A DNA stretch of 16,721 bases, from positions 1 through 16,721 of the forward strand of contig CAZADH010000126.1 of the NCBI GenBank assembly GCA_964483805.1. The letters run 5' to 3'. Each line of letters opens with the position of its first letter. The stretch's first letter is position 1. Below the pieces are notes generated by a model. The model worked only from the letters and a program-made list of their open reading frames with translations, was not told the DNA's origin and searched no databases. The position numbers and the translations under genes are program-made. The DNA is from CAZADH01 sp964483805 (lineage in GTDB: Bacteria > Muiribacteriota > Ozemobacteria > Ozemobacterales > Ozemobacteraceae). Positions 1 through 9,566 of the stretch are shown here, one piece after another.

Positions 1-990
1 CGACGCGGCAAAGTTGTCCATACAACGTATGGCTATCTAACCCGCGACCGGCGCCTGCTCGGAAACGCCACGTTCGACCGCCTCGGGCCATGGCGCGCCT
101 CCGGAGCCGGTAGCCTGGCTGCTTGGCGTCACCGCGGCCCGATCGCACGGCGTGATACCGACGGTGCGCCCGCCCATCCACGGAGCAGCGAGGCTCAACC
201 CAAAGCGTGTGCGCACGACACCTGTGGATTTCTCGGCAGCGACGGCCGGGTCCACCCGCTCGACACCATGGTTTTGGCGGTCGCCGACTACGCCGACGGC
301 CTCGCCGCGGTCTCGATGAACCTGGCCCGCGCGGGCGCCGCGACCGACACCTGGGGATATCTCTCGTGCGAGCGCCGCCTGGTCATCATGCCCCAGTTCG
401 AAGACGCCGGCGACTTTGCCGAAGGCGTGGCCCCGGTGCGTTCGGGTGGGCTGTGGGGTTATATCGATCAACACGGCGCCTGGGAGATCGGACCCCGGTT
501 CACGGCCGCCCGCCCATTCGCGCGAGGGGTGGCGCAGGTGGCCCTCGACGGCCTCTGGGGTTTGATCGACCGCGAGGGTCAGTTCGTCGTCACCCCTCGC
601 TTCGCCAAGATGGGACCTTTCAACCACGATCCCGTTGCGCGACCCGACATTGCAGTGCGGGCCGCCGTTCTCGTCAGCCACGACCCCGGTTTTGCGCTCC
701 CCGAGACGAATGCCCCGCACGACAAATGCCCACGCTGTGGCAAGCGCCGCATCTGGATCTTCTCGGAAGAGATTCACCCCGATTACACCGGCCAAACCGA
801 GAAGTGGACCGTCTTTCGCAATGGGGTGTGCATGAACTGCTGGGCCACCATGGTGTTCAACAACAAGTTCAGCGGGCCGCCAGGCCTGGGCAGTGACTTC
901 GCCGCCTGGGACGAAACCGTGCGCTCGCGGGTCGTCGAAAGCATGCGCACCCGCACGGTCGCGACGAGACGTCGGTCAGTGGCTCCCTGA
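1..990 (+). CDS. WG-repeat protein with C-terminal zinc-ribbon-like module (5' partial)
   Basis: The frame is open from base 1 to the TGA at 988-990 with no in-frame ATG or GTG before 268, so the gene most likely begins outside the window; 329 residues are visible. The body is made of WG (KWG-type) repeats. Clear WGY/WGL-I-D/E-x-x-G units followed by a P-x-F motif lie around residues 117-205 (DTWGYL, GLWGYID, GLWGLID), and two weaker copies precede them (YGYL near residue 10, CGFL near residue 68). WG repeats are beta-rich modules usually assigned to protein binding; the ligand here is unknown. The C-terminal part carries C243-x2-C246 (CPRC) and C277-x2-C280 (CMNC), a spacing typical of a zinc ribbon. 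An internal ATG at 268 is possible but would discard repeat-like sequence. The 3' end overlaps the convergent gene 976-1527 by 15 nt. The repeat assignment is firm; the function is unknown. Confidence 0.75.
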   Translation, partial: RRGKVVHTTYGYLTRDRRLLGNATFDRLGPWRASGAGSLAAWRHRGPIARRDTDGAPAHPRSSEAQPKACAHDTCGFLGSDGRVHPLDTMVLAVADYADGLAAVSMNLARAGAATDTWGYLSCERRLVIMPQFEDAGDFAEGVAPVRSGGLWGYIDQHGAWEIGPRFTAARPFARGVAQVALDGLWGLIDREGQFVVTPRFAKMGPFNHDPVARPDIAVRAAVLVSHDPGFALPETNAPHDKCPRCGKRRIWIFSEEIHPDYTGQTEKWTVFRNGVCMNCWATMVFNNKFSGPPGLGSDFAAWDETVRSRVVESMRTRTVATRRRSVAP

Positions 991-1527
991 GCCCGCCCCC
1001 GCCTCGATCGGTTTGCCGGTGTCGTCGATCAACGTCCAGTCGGTCACGCGAAAACGCTGCTCGGTCTTGCCCTCTTCAACAGGCTCGGGTGTGCCGACGC
1101 AGCGGATCTGGGCCCCGGCGTGCTTCGACAGCTTGCGGTTGACCTTGCGGTCAGCAAAAATCAAGACATACGACTTGTCGGCGGTCATCACCACCAGCCG
1201 CTTGAGTTGGCTCTTGAACAGGTCGGTCAGGTCTTTGCCCGAGAAACCGCCGGCCTCTTTCTTCTCGAAGTCGCCCAGTTTCTTGGCGAACGCCGAGTTC
1301 TCGCCAATCGACTCGGCCTTCAGCAACCCCTCGATGGTGACGCTCGCCGTGGCGGTCGCCGCCGGCTCGGTAGCCGCCGCAGCGGGTTCGGTGGCCGACG
1401 CAGCCGGTTCGCTCGATCCAACCGCAGCCGCAGACCCGGTCTGTGCAAAAGCCGGCACCATACTGACATACAACGAACATACAACAGCAACAATCAACAG
1501 GCCGGCCCGCGACATGGTCTTGACCAT
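976..1527 (-). CDS. Small secreted protein with Ala/Thr/Glu/Pro repeat linker
   Basis: This 183-residue protein has an N-terminal signal peptide: a basic start (MVKTMSR), a hydrophobic core at about 7-25, and an AFA-Q cleavage site after residue 28. A low-complexity linker at 38-62 repeats the unit ATEPAA, and a compact domain follows at about 63-176. That domain has a helix-rich first half and a beta-rich second half (KSYVLIFADRK, the G-x-x-I-R-C-V-G-T turn, then FRVTDWTLID) that loosely resembles small OB-fold periplasmic proteins. I do not recognise the family. The frame opens at 1590, but the ATG at 1525-1527 has an AAGGAG 8 nt upstream and gives the signal peptide, so I chose it. It lies 70 nt downstream of the permease on the same strand and may be co-transcribed or use its own TATAAT element. 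A periplasmic location is well supported; the role is not. Confidence 0.75.
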   Translation of the reverse strand: MVKTMSRAGLLIVAVVCSLYVSMVPAFAQTGSAAAVGSSEPAASATEPAAAATEPAATATASVTIEGLLKAESIGENSAFAKKLGDFEKKEAGGFSGKDLTDLFKSQLKRLVVMTADKSYVLIFADRKVNRKLSKHAGAQIRCVGTPEPVEEGKTEQRFRVTDWTLIDDTGKPIEAGAGSGSH

Positions 1528-1535
1528 GATGTGCT

Positions 1536-1541
1536 CTCCTT
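1536..1541 (-). promoter_or_regulatory. Ribosome binding site that fixes the secreted protein start
   Basis: Reading the minus strand, AAGGAG lies 8 nt before the ATG at 1527. This favours that start over the in-frame upstream ATG at 1590, which would add 21 basic residues in front of the signal peptide. Confidence 0.65.
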
Positions 1542-1588
1542 GCACTCGTCGAATTTTCACGCCCCACCCCATACGGCGGGATGCCACC

Positions 1589-1594
1589 ATTATA
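1589..1594 (-). promoter_or_regulatory. Possible -10 element (TATAAT) for the secreted protein
   Basis: The minus strand reads a perfect TATAAT here, overlapping the permease/secreted-protein junction in an otherwise GC-rich sequence. Transcription from it would leave a leader of about 55 nt before the ATG at 1527. No convincing -35 hexamer lies 15-19 bp upstream (the area reads GGCATT/GAGGCA), so this is a weak prediction of an internal promoter. Confidence 0.35.
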
Positions 1595-1597
1595 CCC

Positions 1598-2866
1598 CTA
1601 CTCGAAGCGCAATGCCTCGATCGGATCGAGCTGCGATGCCTGATACGCCGGGTACAGGCCGAAGAAGACCCCGACCAGCTCCGAAAAGACGAACGAGACG
1701 ACGATCGCCCATCCCGATACGAGCGTCGGCAGGTTGGCTTGCGAGTAATAGCTACCCACGCTGGTCAACGTATACACGAACGCCACGCCGAACACGATGC
1801 CGCAAGCCCCGCCCACGGTGGTCAGCACGACCGACTCGGTCAGAAACTGGATCAATACATCTTGTGCACGCGCGCCGACCGCCATGCGAATCCCGATTTC
1901 GTGCGTGCGCTCGCGCACCGACACGAGCATGATGTTCATGATGCCGATGCCGCCCACGAGCAGCGAGATGGCGACAATGCACCCGAAGAACGCCGTCGCC
2001 GCCATGAGAAACCGCGCAATCTTCTGCTTGATCTCGACCAGGGTTTCGACGCGGAACCCGCGAATGCGGCGGTCGCGCAGCTCGTAGCGCAACCGCAACG
2101 TCGACATCACCTGGCTTTGCGCCAGTTCGACCTCTTCCTCGGAGTGCGCCTTCATGCGGAAGAACGAGATGCTGCGCCGACCGGTGATCTGCTTCTGCAC
2201 CGTCGAGAACGGCACCAGGATCTTGTCGTCTTGATCTTTACCGACCATCGACAGGCCCTCGGGTGCCAGCACTCCGATGACCTCGAGTGGCACTTGGGGT
2301 CCGCCGTCGCCGGGGTCGGCCCGCAGGATCTGACCCAGCGGCGCTTTGCGCGGAAACAAACCATTGACCACGGTCAGGCCCAGCACGCACACCTTGGCGC
2401 CGTCCCTGGCTTCCGCTGCCGAGAAAAACCGGCCGGTCGCCAGCGCCTCGGGACCGATTTTGAGATGATCGCCGCCCACACCATGCACCTCGGTGAACCA
2501 GTCGCGGTTGTCGTGCACGAGGCGGGCCCCCGTCGGCACGACCTCATCGAGCAACGCCACCGCCGGGCAATCGCGACGGATCGCCGCCGCATCGTCAACC
2601 GTCAGTTTCACCCGCGGCGCCTTCACCAGCACCGACCCCACCTGCGACGCGTCGGTCGAGGATTCACGCGTCGGCGCCACCAGAATCGTCTGCAACCCAA
2701 ATTTGTCGAGTTCGGCGGCAATGGCTGCGTATAGCCCCTGGCCGAGGCTGACCACAATGATGAACGGCCCGACGCCGATCGCCACCGCCAGCATGGTCAA
2801 GAGCGAGCGCAAGGTGTTGCGCTGCAGGCAGACGATCGCCTGATGCAGAATGAGCAGAGGATTCAT
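1598..2866 (-). CDS. MacB/FtsX-family ABC transporter permease
   Basis: This 422-residue inner-membrane protein has the standard type VII ABC (MacB/LolC/FtsX) permease layout: TM1 at about 22-44, a large periplasmic core at about 45-285, then TM2 (287-312), TM3 (340-366) and TM4 (383-405). The FtsX signature is clear at 307-332 (GIGIMNIMLVSVRERTHEIG region), and the C-terminus has the family's P-A-Y-x-A-S-x-L-D-P-I-E-A-L-R ending. Such permeases act mechanically with a cytoplasmic ATPase and a periplasmic adaptor to export lipids, peptides or small molecules. The N-terminal ATPase domain of true MacB is absent and no separate ATPase gene is in the window. The frame opens at 2962, but the start at 2866 gives the expected N-terminus and lies 13 nt after the adaptor stop. 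That start has no Shine-Dalgarno sequence and sits in an inverted repeat, which suggests coupling to adaptor translation. Confidence 0.9.
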   Translation of the reverse strand: MNPLLILHQAIVCLQRNTLRSLLTMLAVAIGVGPFIIVVSLGQGLYAAIAAELDKFGLQTILVAPTRESSTDASQVGSVLVKAPRVKLTVDDAAAIRRDCPAVALLDEVVPTGARLVHDNRDWFTEVHGVGGDHLKIGPEALATGRFFSAAEARDGAKVCVLGLTVVNGLFPRKAPLGQILRADPGDGGPQVPLEVIGVLAPEGLSMVGKDQDDKILVPFSTVQKQITGRRSISFFRMKAHSEEEVELAQSQVMSTLRLRYELRDRRIRGFRVETLVEIKQKIARFLMAATAFFGCIVAISLLVGGIGIMNIMLVSVRERTHEIGIRMAVGARAQDVLIQFLTESVVLTTVGGACGIVFGVAFVYTLTSVGSYYSQANLPTLVSGWAIVVSFVFSELVGVFFGLYPAYQASQLDPIEALRFE

Positions 2867-2885
2867 AAATATAACGTATTTATGA
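2863..2885 (-). promoter_or_regulatory. Stop/start inverted repeat at the adaptor-permease junction
   Basis: A perfect 9-bp inverted repeat, TCATAAATA / TATTTATGA with a 5-nt loop, lies between the two genes. In the mRNA the adaptor stop (UAA, 2882-2880) is in the 5' arm and the permease AUG (2866-2864) is in the 3' arm. There is no Shine-Dalgarno sequence for the permease. It could be a translational-coupling hairpin; the stem is mainly A-U and therefore weak. The repeat is directly visible; the role is inferred. Confidence 0.5.
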
Positions 2886-4355
2886 TCCTGCCCCGACGCC
2901 AGTAGGTGACGCGACCGAGACGGCCGTCGTCGCGACGCACGGGGCCGTGGAACTGGCGACATCGGCCAGCGGCACCGGTGCCGACGCCGGCGCGGTTCGC
3001 CGCGGCCGCGACACGCGGTTCTGCCAGCGCCCCTTGTTCGAATCGACGCCGATGATCAGGTTCGTCCCCGACGCCACGTCACCGCTCGTGACCTCGGTAA
3101 AGTCGATGCCGCTGAGGCCAATCGAGAGCCGCCGCGGTTCGGGAACCTTCGTCGCCGACAAGACCCAGACCCACGCCACGCTCGAAGCCACCTCGCCGAT
3201 TGCCTCGTTGGGCAGCGTCAACCCTGACTCGATCGGGGGTTGAAAATACATGGCCAGGCTCGGCATTCGTTTCACCTTCTCACGCCGGTCGACGAGAATG
3301 GTCACGCTCACCGTCATGCCCGGCTTGAGCGACAGATCGGAGTTGTCGACGTCGATGATCACCGGGTAGGTCACCACGCCCTGACTCGTCGTCGACCACA
3401 GTCGCACCTGGCTCACCGTCGCCTTGAACTCGCGACCGGGTTGCGCATCGACCGAGAACGTCACGGCCTGACCGGGTTTGACCACGTTGATGTCGGATTC
3501 GCCGACGCTCGTCTTGATCTGCATGCGGCGCAGATCCTGGGCGATCGAGAACAACGTCGGCGTCTGAAACGACGCCGCCACCGTCTGCCCGACGTCGACC
3601 AGGCGCGCCACCACGACGCCGTCGATGGGCGAGAAGATGCGGGTGCGCTGCAGGTTGATCTTCGCCATCTCGAGCTGCGCCTCCATCTGTCGCACCTGGG
3701 CCAAAGAGCCGTCGTGCTGCGCTTGCACGCCCTCGATCTGGATGCGCACCGACTCGATCTTTGCCTCGGTCGCCGCCACCTGGGCCTCCATCGCCTCGAC
3801 GGCGACCCGCGCTGAGTCGAGGGCATACTGCGCCGAGTCGGCTTCTGAGGTGGCCACGAGACGCCGTTCGAGCAATGAGTGTGTTCTTTTGTAAATACGT
3901 TCGGCATCGTCACGCGCGAACTGGGCCTTTTTCAAATTCGCCTGCTGGATGCGCAGATCGGCCTGGGCCATCTTGAGACTGCTCTTCAGATTGGCAATCT
4001 GGGTAACGATCTGGCGCTCGCCCGCCCGCACGTTCTCGAGGTTGGCGGTCGTTTGCACCACCTGAGCCTGGATCACCGACGGGTCGATCTCGGCCAGCAA
4101 CTGGCCTGCCTTGACGGTGTCATTGAAGTCGACGGTAATCGACGCGATCTTGCCGCTGACCTCGCAGCCAACGTTGACCGTGGTCAACGACGACAACGCC
4201 CCGATCGCCGTGATCTTGCGCTCGACCTCGCCGACATCGACCGGTTCGATCATGTATTCGGTTGGCCGGTGGCGCAGCGCCGACACCCACCAAGCGGCCG
4301 CCGTGGCGGCAATGACCAGAACCAACACCGTGGTGATGAAACATCCGCGTTTCAT
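2880..4355 (-). CDS. MacA/HlyD-type periplasmic adaptor (membrane fusion protein)
   Basis: This 491-residue protein is anchored by one N-terminal helix (about 7-25). Its split biotinyl-lipoyl domain falls at about 58-92 (VSGKI...V..G..V..G..L.EID) and 237-275 (SPIDGVVVARLVDVGQTV). Between them lies a long coiled-coil hairpin (about 95-235), and a beta-barrel domain follows (277-355). In MacA-type systems the hairpin docks to a TolC-like outer-membrane channel and the membrane-proximal part contacts the MacB-type permease, here the next gene, which fits an efflux or export complex. It is longer than many adaptors because of an Ala/Val/Pro/Thr-rich tail after about residue 445 that looks unstructured. 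The ATG at 4355 follows AGGAGT at suitable spacing, although another ATG lies 6 nt upstream in the same frame. Codons around residues 152-162 (AGA, ACA, TCA, TTG) are unusually AT-rich for the gene. Confidence 0.9.
   Translation of the reverse strand: MKRGCFITTVLVLVIAATAAAWWVSALRHRPTEYMIEPVDVGEVERKITAIGALSSLTTVNVGCEVSGKIASITVDFNDTVKAGQLLAEIDPSVIQAQVVQTTANLENVRAGERQIVTQIANLKSSLKMAQADLRIQQANLKKAQFARDDAERIYKRTHSLLERRLVATSEADSAQYALDSARVAVEAMEAQVAATEAKIESVRIQIEGVQAQHDGSLAQVRQMEAQLEMAKINLQRTRIFSPIDGVVVARLVDVGQTVAASFQTPTLFSIAQDLRRMQIKTSVGESDINVVKPGQAVTFSVDAQPGREFKATVSQVRLWSTTSQGVVTYPVIIDVDNSDLSLKPGMTVSVTILVDRREKVKRMPSLAMYFQPPIESGLTLPNEAIGEVASSVAWVWVLSATKVPEPRRLSIGLSGIDFTEVTSGDVASGTNLIIGVDSNKGRWQNRVSRPRRTAPASAPVPLADVASSTAPCVATTAVSVASPTGVGAGS
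4336..4355 (-). promoter_or_regulatory. Inverted repeat covering the adaptor start codon
   Basis: ATGAAAC / GTTTCAT arms of 7 bp enclose a 6-nt loop, starting exactly at the adaptor ATG. In mRNA this could fold over the start codon and slow initiation. The repeat is seen directly; regulatory meaning is speculative, and codons 1-7 happen to spell it. Confidence 0.3.
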
Positions 4356-4423
4356 GTCATGAACTCCTGGATTCCAAACACCCGTACTGGCGCATCAGTG
4401 TAACACGAGCGGCCCTCTGTATT

Positions 4424-4452
4424 TTGCTGCGGCGATCGTGTACTATTATACC
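4424..4452 (+). promoter_or_regulatory. Candidate promoter for the hybrid kinase in the divergent gap
   Basis: The 171-bp gap between the divergent adaptor and kinase genes is the obvious control region. TTGCTG (4424-4429) and TATACC (4447-4452) are 17 bp apart. TATTAT (4444-4449) is a better -10 but leaves only a 14-bp spacer. The kinase ATG at 4527 is preceded by GAGAG at 7 nt. For the adaptor, TACACT on the minus strand near 4400 is a possible -10. None of these is strong. Confidence 0.3.
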
Positions 4453-4526
4453 GACAACCGTCCCCGCGCAGAACCACGGCCAGGGTCACCCAGCGACCCG
4501 ATTCGTGAGAAATCGAGAGTGAATCC

Positions 4527-7733
<3,207 letters not shown>

Positions 7734-7762
7734 GCGACGGCCACCGGTCTTGCCCCCCGCTT

Positions 7763-7778
7763 CGTTTCACATGAAACA
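7763..7778. other. parS-like palindrome (possible ParB-binding site)
   Basis: CGTTTCACATGAAACA matches the parS consensus TGTTTCACGTGAAACA at 14 of 16 positions, differing at the first base and at one central base. It contains the inverted repeat GTTTCA-CA-TGAAAC. It lies 30 bp after the kinase stop in a convergent intergenic gap. The central change breaks the CG core, so binding may be weak. The resemblance is directly visible; the function is inferred. Confidence 0.4.
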
Positions 7779-7816
7779 CACTGTATTGCGTACCCCGCAT
7801 CCGCCTTACGCCATGA

Positions 7817-7844
7817 ACCCCCGCCCAGGCACCTGGACGGGGGT
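7817..7844. terminator. Bidirectional terminator-like hairpin between convergent genes
   Basis: ACCCCCGCCCAGG and CCTGGACGGGGGT form a 13-bp stem with one mismatch around a 2-nt centre, so the innermost pairs must open. It lies between the kinase stop (7733) and the symporter stop (7880). There is no good T-tract on either side (CCGCAATTCG follows), so it may be a weak or factor-assisted terminator, or an mRNA 3'-end stabiliser. Confidence 0.55.
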
Positions 7845-7879
7845 CCGCAATTCGTAAATATCGTGTGCTTATGACATCG

Positions 7880-9382
7880 TCAACCCGCGGCCGGCACCGC
7901 CGCTGCCTCTTCGGCCGGCGCGGCCTGGCCTTCGGCGTAGGTGTCGATCTCCCCCGACCACAGGTATTTGCGCGTCTCGGCGACGATCACCCCGTTGAGC
8001 GCCAGCAGGCAGATGAGATTCGGGATCGCCATCATCCCGTTGGCCACGTCGGCGAACGACCAGACGATCGGCAACGACAATACTGACCCGGCAAACACTG
8101 CGAGCACCCACGCATACCGGTAGGGCCGCACCACACGCGTCCCCCACAGGTACTCGGCCGCCTTCTCGCCGTAGTACGACCAGCCCAGGATCGTCGAGAA
8201 CACGAAGGTGGCCAGGCCGACTGCCAGAATGATCGGCCCAACCGTGTGCATCTCGGCAAAGGCCATCTTGGTGAAATTCGCGCCTTGAAAGTGCAGCGAC
8301 TTCACGAAGATCGTGTCGAGCAACGGCCCATAACCGGGAATCGCCACAACGGCGGACAGGTTGAGCAACTGCCAGTCTTTGCCGGCCAGCATCACGGTGC
8401 ACATGTCAGAATTGACCAGCATGACACCGGTCAACAAACAGATGACGACAGTGTCCCAGAAGGTGCCGGTCGCCGAAACCAACGCCTGGCGCACGGGATT
8501 GCGCGTTTTCGCCGCCGCCGCCACGATCGGCGCGCTGCCCAGACCCGACTCGTTCGAGAACAACCCGCGGGCCACCCCGAACCGCATCGCCGCGAGGATG
8601 CCGGCCCCGAGAAACCCACCGCCGACCGCCTGCCACGTGAACGCACTGGTCAGAATCAGCGCGATTGTCGCCGGCACCGTGCTGATCTTCGTTGCCAGCA
8701 ACCACAAGAGGCCACCGACATAGAAAAAAGCCATGAACGGCACCAACCACTCGCACCAATAAGCAATACTTTTAATGCCACCGAGAATGACGATCGCCGT
8801 CAATACGGCGAGAATGATGCCCGTCGCCTCGGGTGGCATGCCCAGCGTCTCTTTGGCCAACGACGAGATCGAGTTGGCCTGCACCATGTTGCCGATGCCA
8901 AACCCGGCAAAGGCCGTAAGAAATGCGAACGTCATCGCCAACCACGGCCGCCCCATGCCCCGTTCGATGGCATACATCGGCCCGCCGGCCATCTGTCCCT
9001 CGGCATTGGTCACCCGGTATTTCACTGCCAGCAACGCTTCGGAGTATTTCGTCGCAAACCCCAACACACCGGTCAACCACATCCAGAACACGGCGCCCGG
9101 CCCACCCGAAACCACAGCCGTGGCCACGCCAACGATGTTACCCGTGCCAATCGTCGCCGCCAGTGCGGTCACCAGTGCGCCGAACTGACTCACATCGCCC
9201 TGGCCCTCTTTCTCACGCGTCACCGACAACTTGATCGCCGTACCGATGAAGCGCTGAATCAGCCGCAAGCGAACGGTTAAAAATAGGTGCGTGCCGATCA
9301 ACAGCACCAACATCGGCGGCCCCCACACCACACCGCCAAGCCAGTCGAGCGCCTGCTCGAGACCCTTCAGAAATGCCGCCAT
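7880..9382 (-). CDS. Sodium:alanine/glycine symporter (AGCS family)
   Basis: This 500-residue polytopic inner-membrane transporter belongs to the alanine/glycine:cation symporter family, which couples sodium (or proton) entry to uptake of small neutral amino acids. Family signatures are plain: GTGNIVGVATA (79-89), PGAVFWMWLTGVLGFATKYSE (95-115), GGPMYAIERGMG (133-144), RGLFSNESGLGSAP (272-285) and FSTILGWSYYGEK (395-407). About ten or eleven membrane helices are visible, and the length is normal for the family. The C-terminal tail (about 485-500) is Ala/Pro/Glu-rich and probably disordered. The frame opens at 9457, but the ATG at 9382 is preceded by GGAGGTGT and begins the family's normal N-terminus. 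The gene faces the kinase convergently. The upstream Sel1 gene on the same strand is 184 bp away with a terminator between, so this gene probably has its own promoter. Substrate beyond alanine/glycine cannot be told from sequence. Confidence 0.95.
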   Translation of the reverse strand: MAAFLKGLEQALDWLGGVVWGPPMLVLLIGTHLFLTVRLRLIQRFIGTAIKLSVTREKEGQGDVSQFGALVTALAATIGTGNIVGVATAVVSGGPGAVFWMWLTGVLGFATKYSEALLAVKYRVTNAEGQMAGGPMYAIERGMGRPWLAMTFAFLTAFAGFGIGNMVQANSISSLAKETLGMPPEATGIILAVLTAIVILGGIKSIAYWCEWLVPFMAFFYVGGLLWLLATKISTVPATIALILTSAFTWQAVGGGFLGAGILAAMRFGVARGLFSNESGLGSAPIVAAAAKTRNPVRQALVSATGTFWDTVVICLLTGVMLVNSDMCTVMLAGKDWQLLNLSAVVAIPGYGPLLDTIFVKSLHFQGANFTKMAFAEMHTVGPIILAVGLATFVFSTILGWSYYGEKAAEYLWGTRVVRPYRYAWVLAVFAGSVLSLPIVWSFADVANGMMAIPNLICLLALNGVIVAETRKYLWSGEIDTYAEGQAAPAEEAAAVPAAG

Positions 9383-9385
9383 GCC

Positions 9386-9393
9386 ACACCTCC
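9386..9393 (-). promoter_or_regulatory. Strong ribosome binding site fixing the symporter start
   Basis: On the minus strand GGAGGTGT precedes the ATG at 9382, with 6 nt between the GGAGG core and the start. It excludes the in-frame upstream start at 9457, whose 25 extra residues are polar and basic. The leader further upstream contains a small stem (GCCCGA/TCGGGC, 9421-9441). Confidence 0.75.
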
Positions 9394-9480
9394 GTGTTCG
9401 CTGCGCTGCCAGTCGGGGCCGCCCGAGACGCAGTTTCGGGCAGTACAAACGATCCAACTGGCCTTCTTAACTCTATCGGC

Positions 9481-9517
9481 AAATCAAACTGCCCACGCCA
9501 ACAAGCGACGTGGGCAG
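9481..9517 (-). terminator. Intrinsic terminator of the Sel1-repeat gene
   Basis: A perfect 9-bp stem (CTGCCCACG 9489-9497 / CGTGGGCAG 9509-9517) with an 11-nt loop is followed on the minus strand by TTTGATTT, a fair T-tract. It lies 50 nt downstream of the Sel1 gene stop and isolates that gene from the symporter. Confidence 0.65.
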
Positions 9518-9534
9518 CAATGGGAATCGCCTTT

Positions 9535-9551
9535 CGGCGCTGATTGCGCCG
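9535..9551 (-). other. Small GC hairpin downstream of the Sel1 gene
   Basis: CGGCGC / GCGCCG arms of 6 bp flank a 5-nt loop, 16 nt after the Sel1 stop. No T-tract follows on either strand. It may assist the stronger terminator next to it or protect the mRNA 3' end. Confidence 0.3.
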
Positions 9552-9566
9552 ACCTGCAGCGGGCGT

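Noticed and set aside
893..2734. 613-residue plus-strand open frame antisense to the transporter operon
   Set aside because: The product is Arg/His-rich with no domain or signal. It overlaps clear genes on the other strand and is what GC-rich DNA produces by chance.
9383..9488. Possible glycine riboswitch in the leader of the alanine/glycine symporter
   Set aside because: The leader lacks the conserved glycine-aptamer core and is too short for it; only one small 6-bp stem is present.
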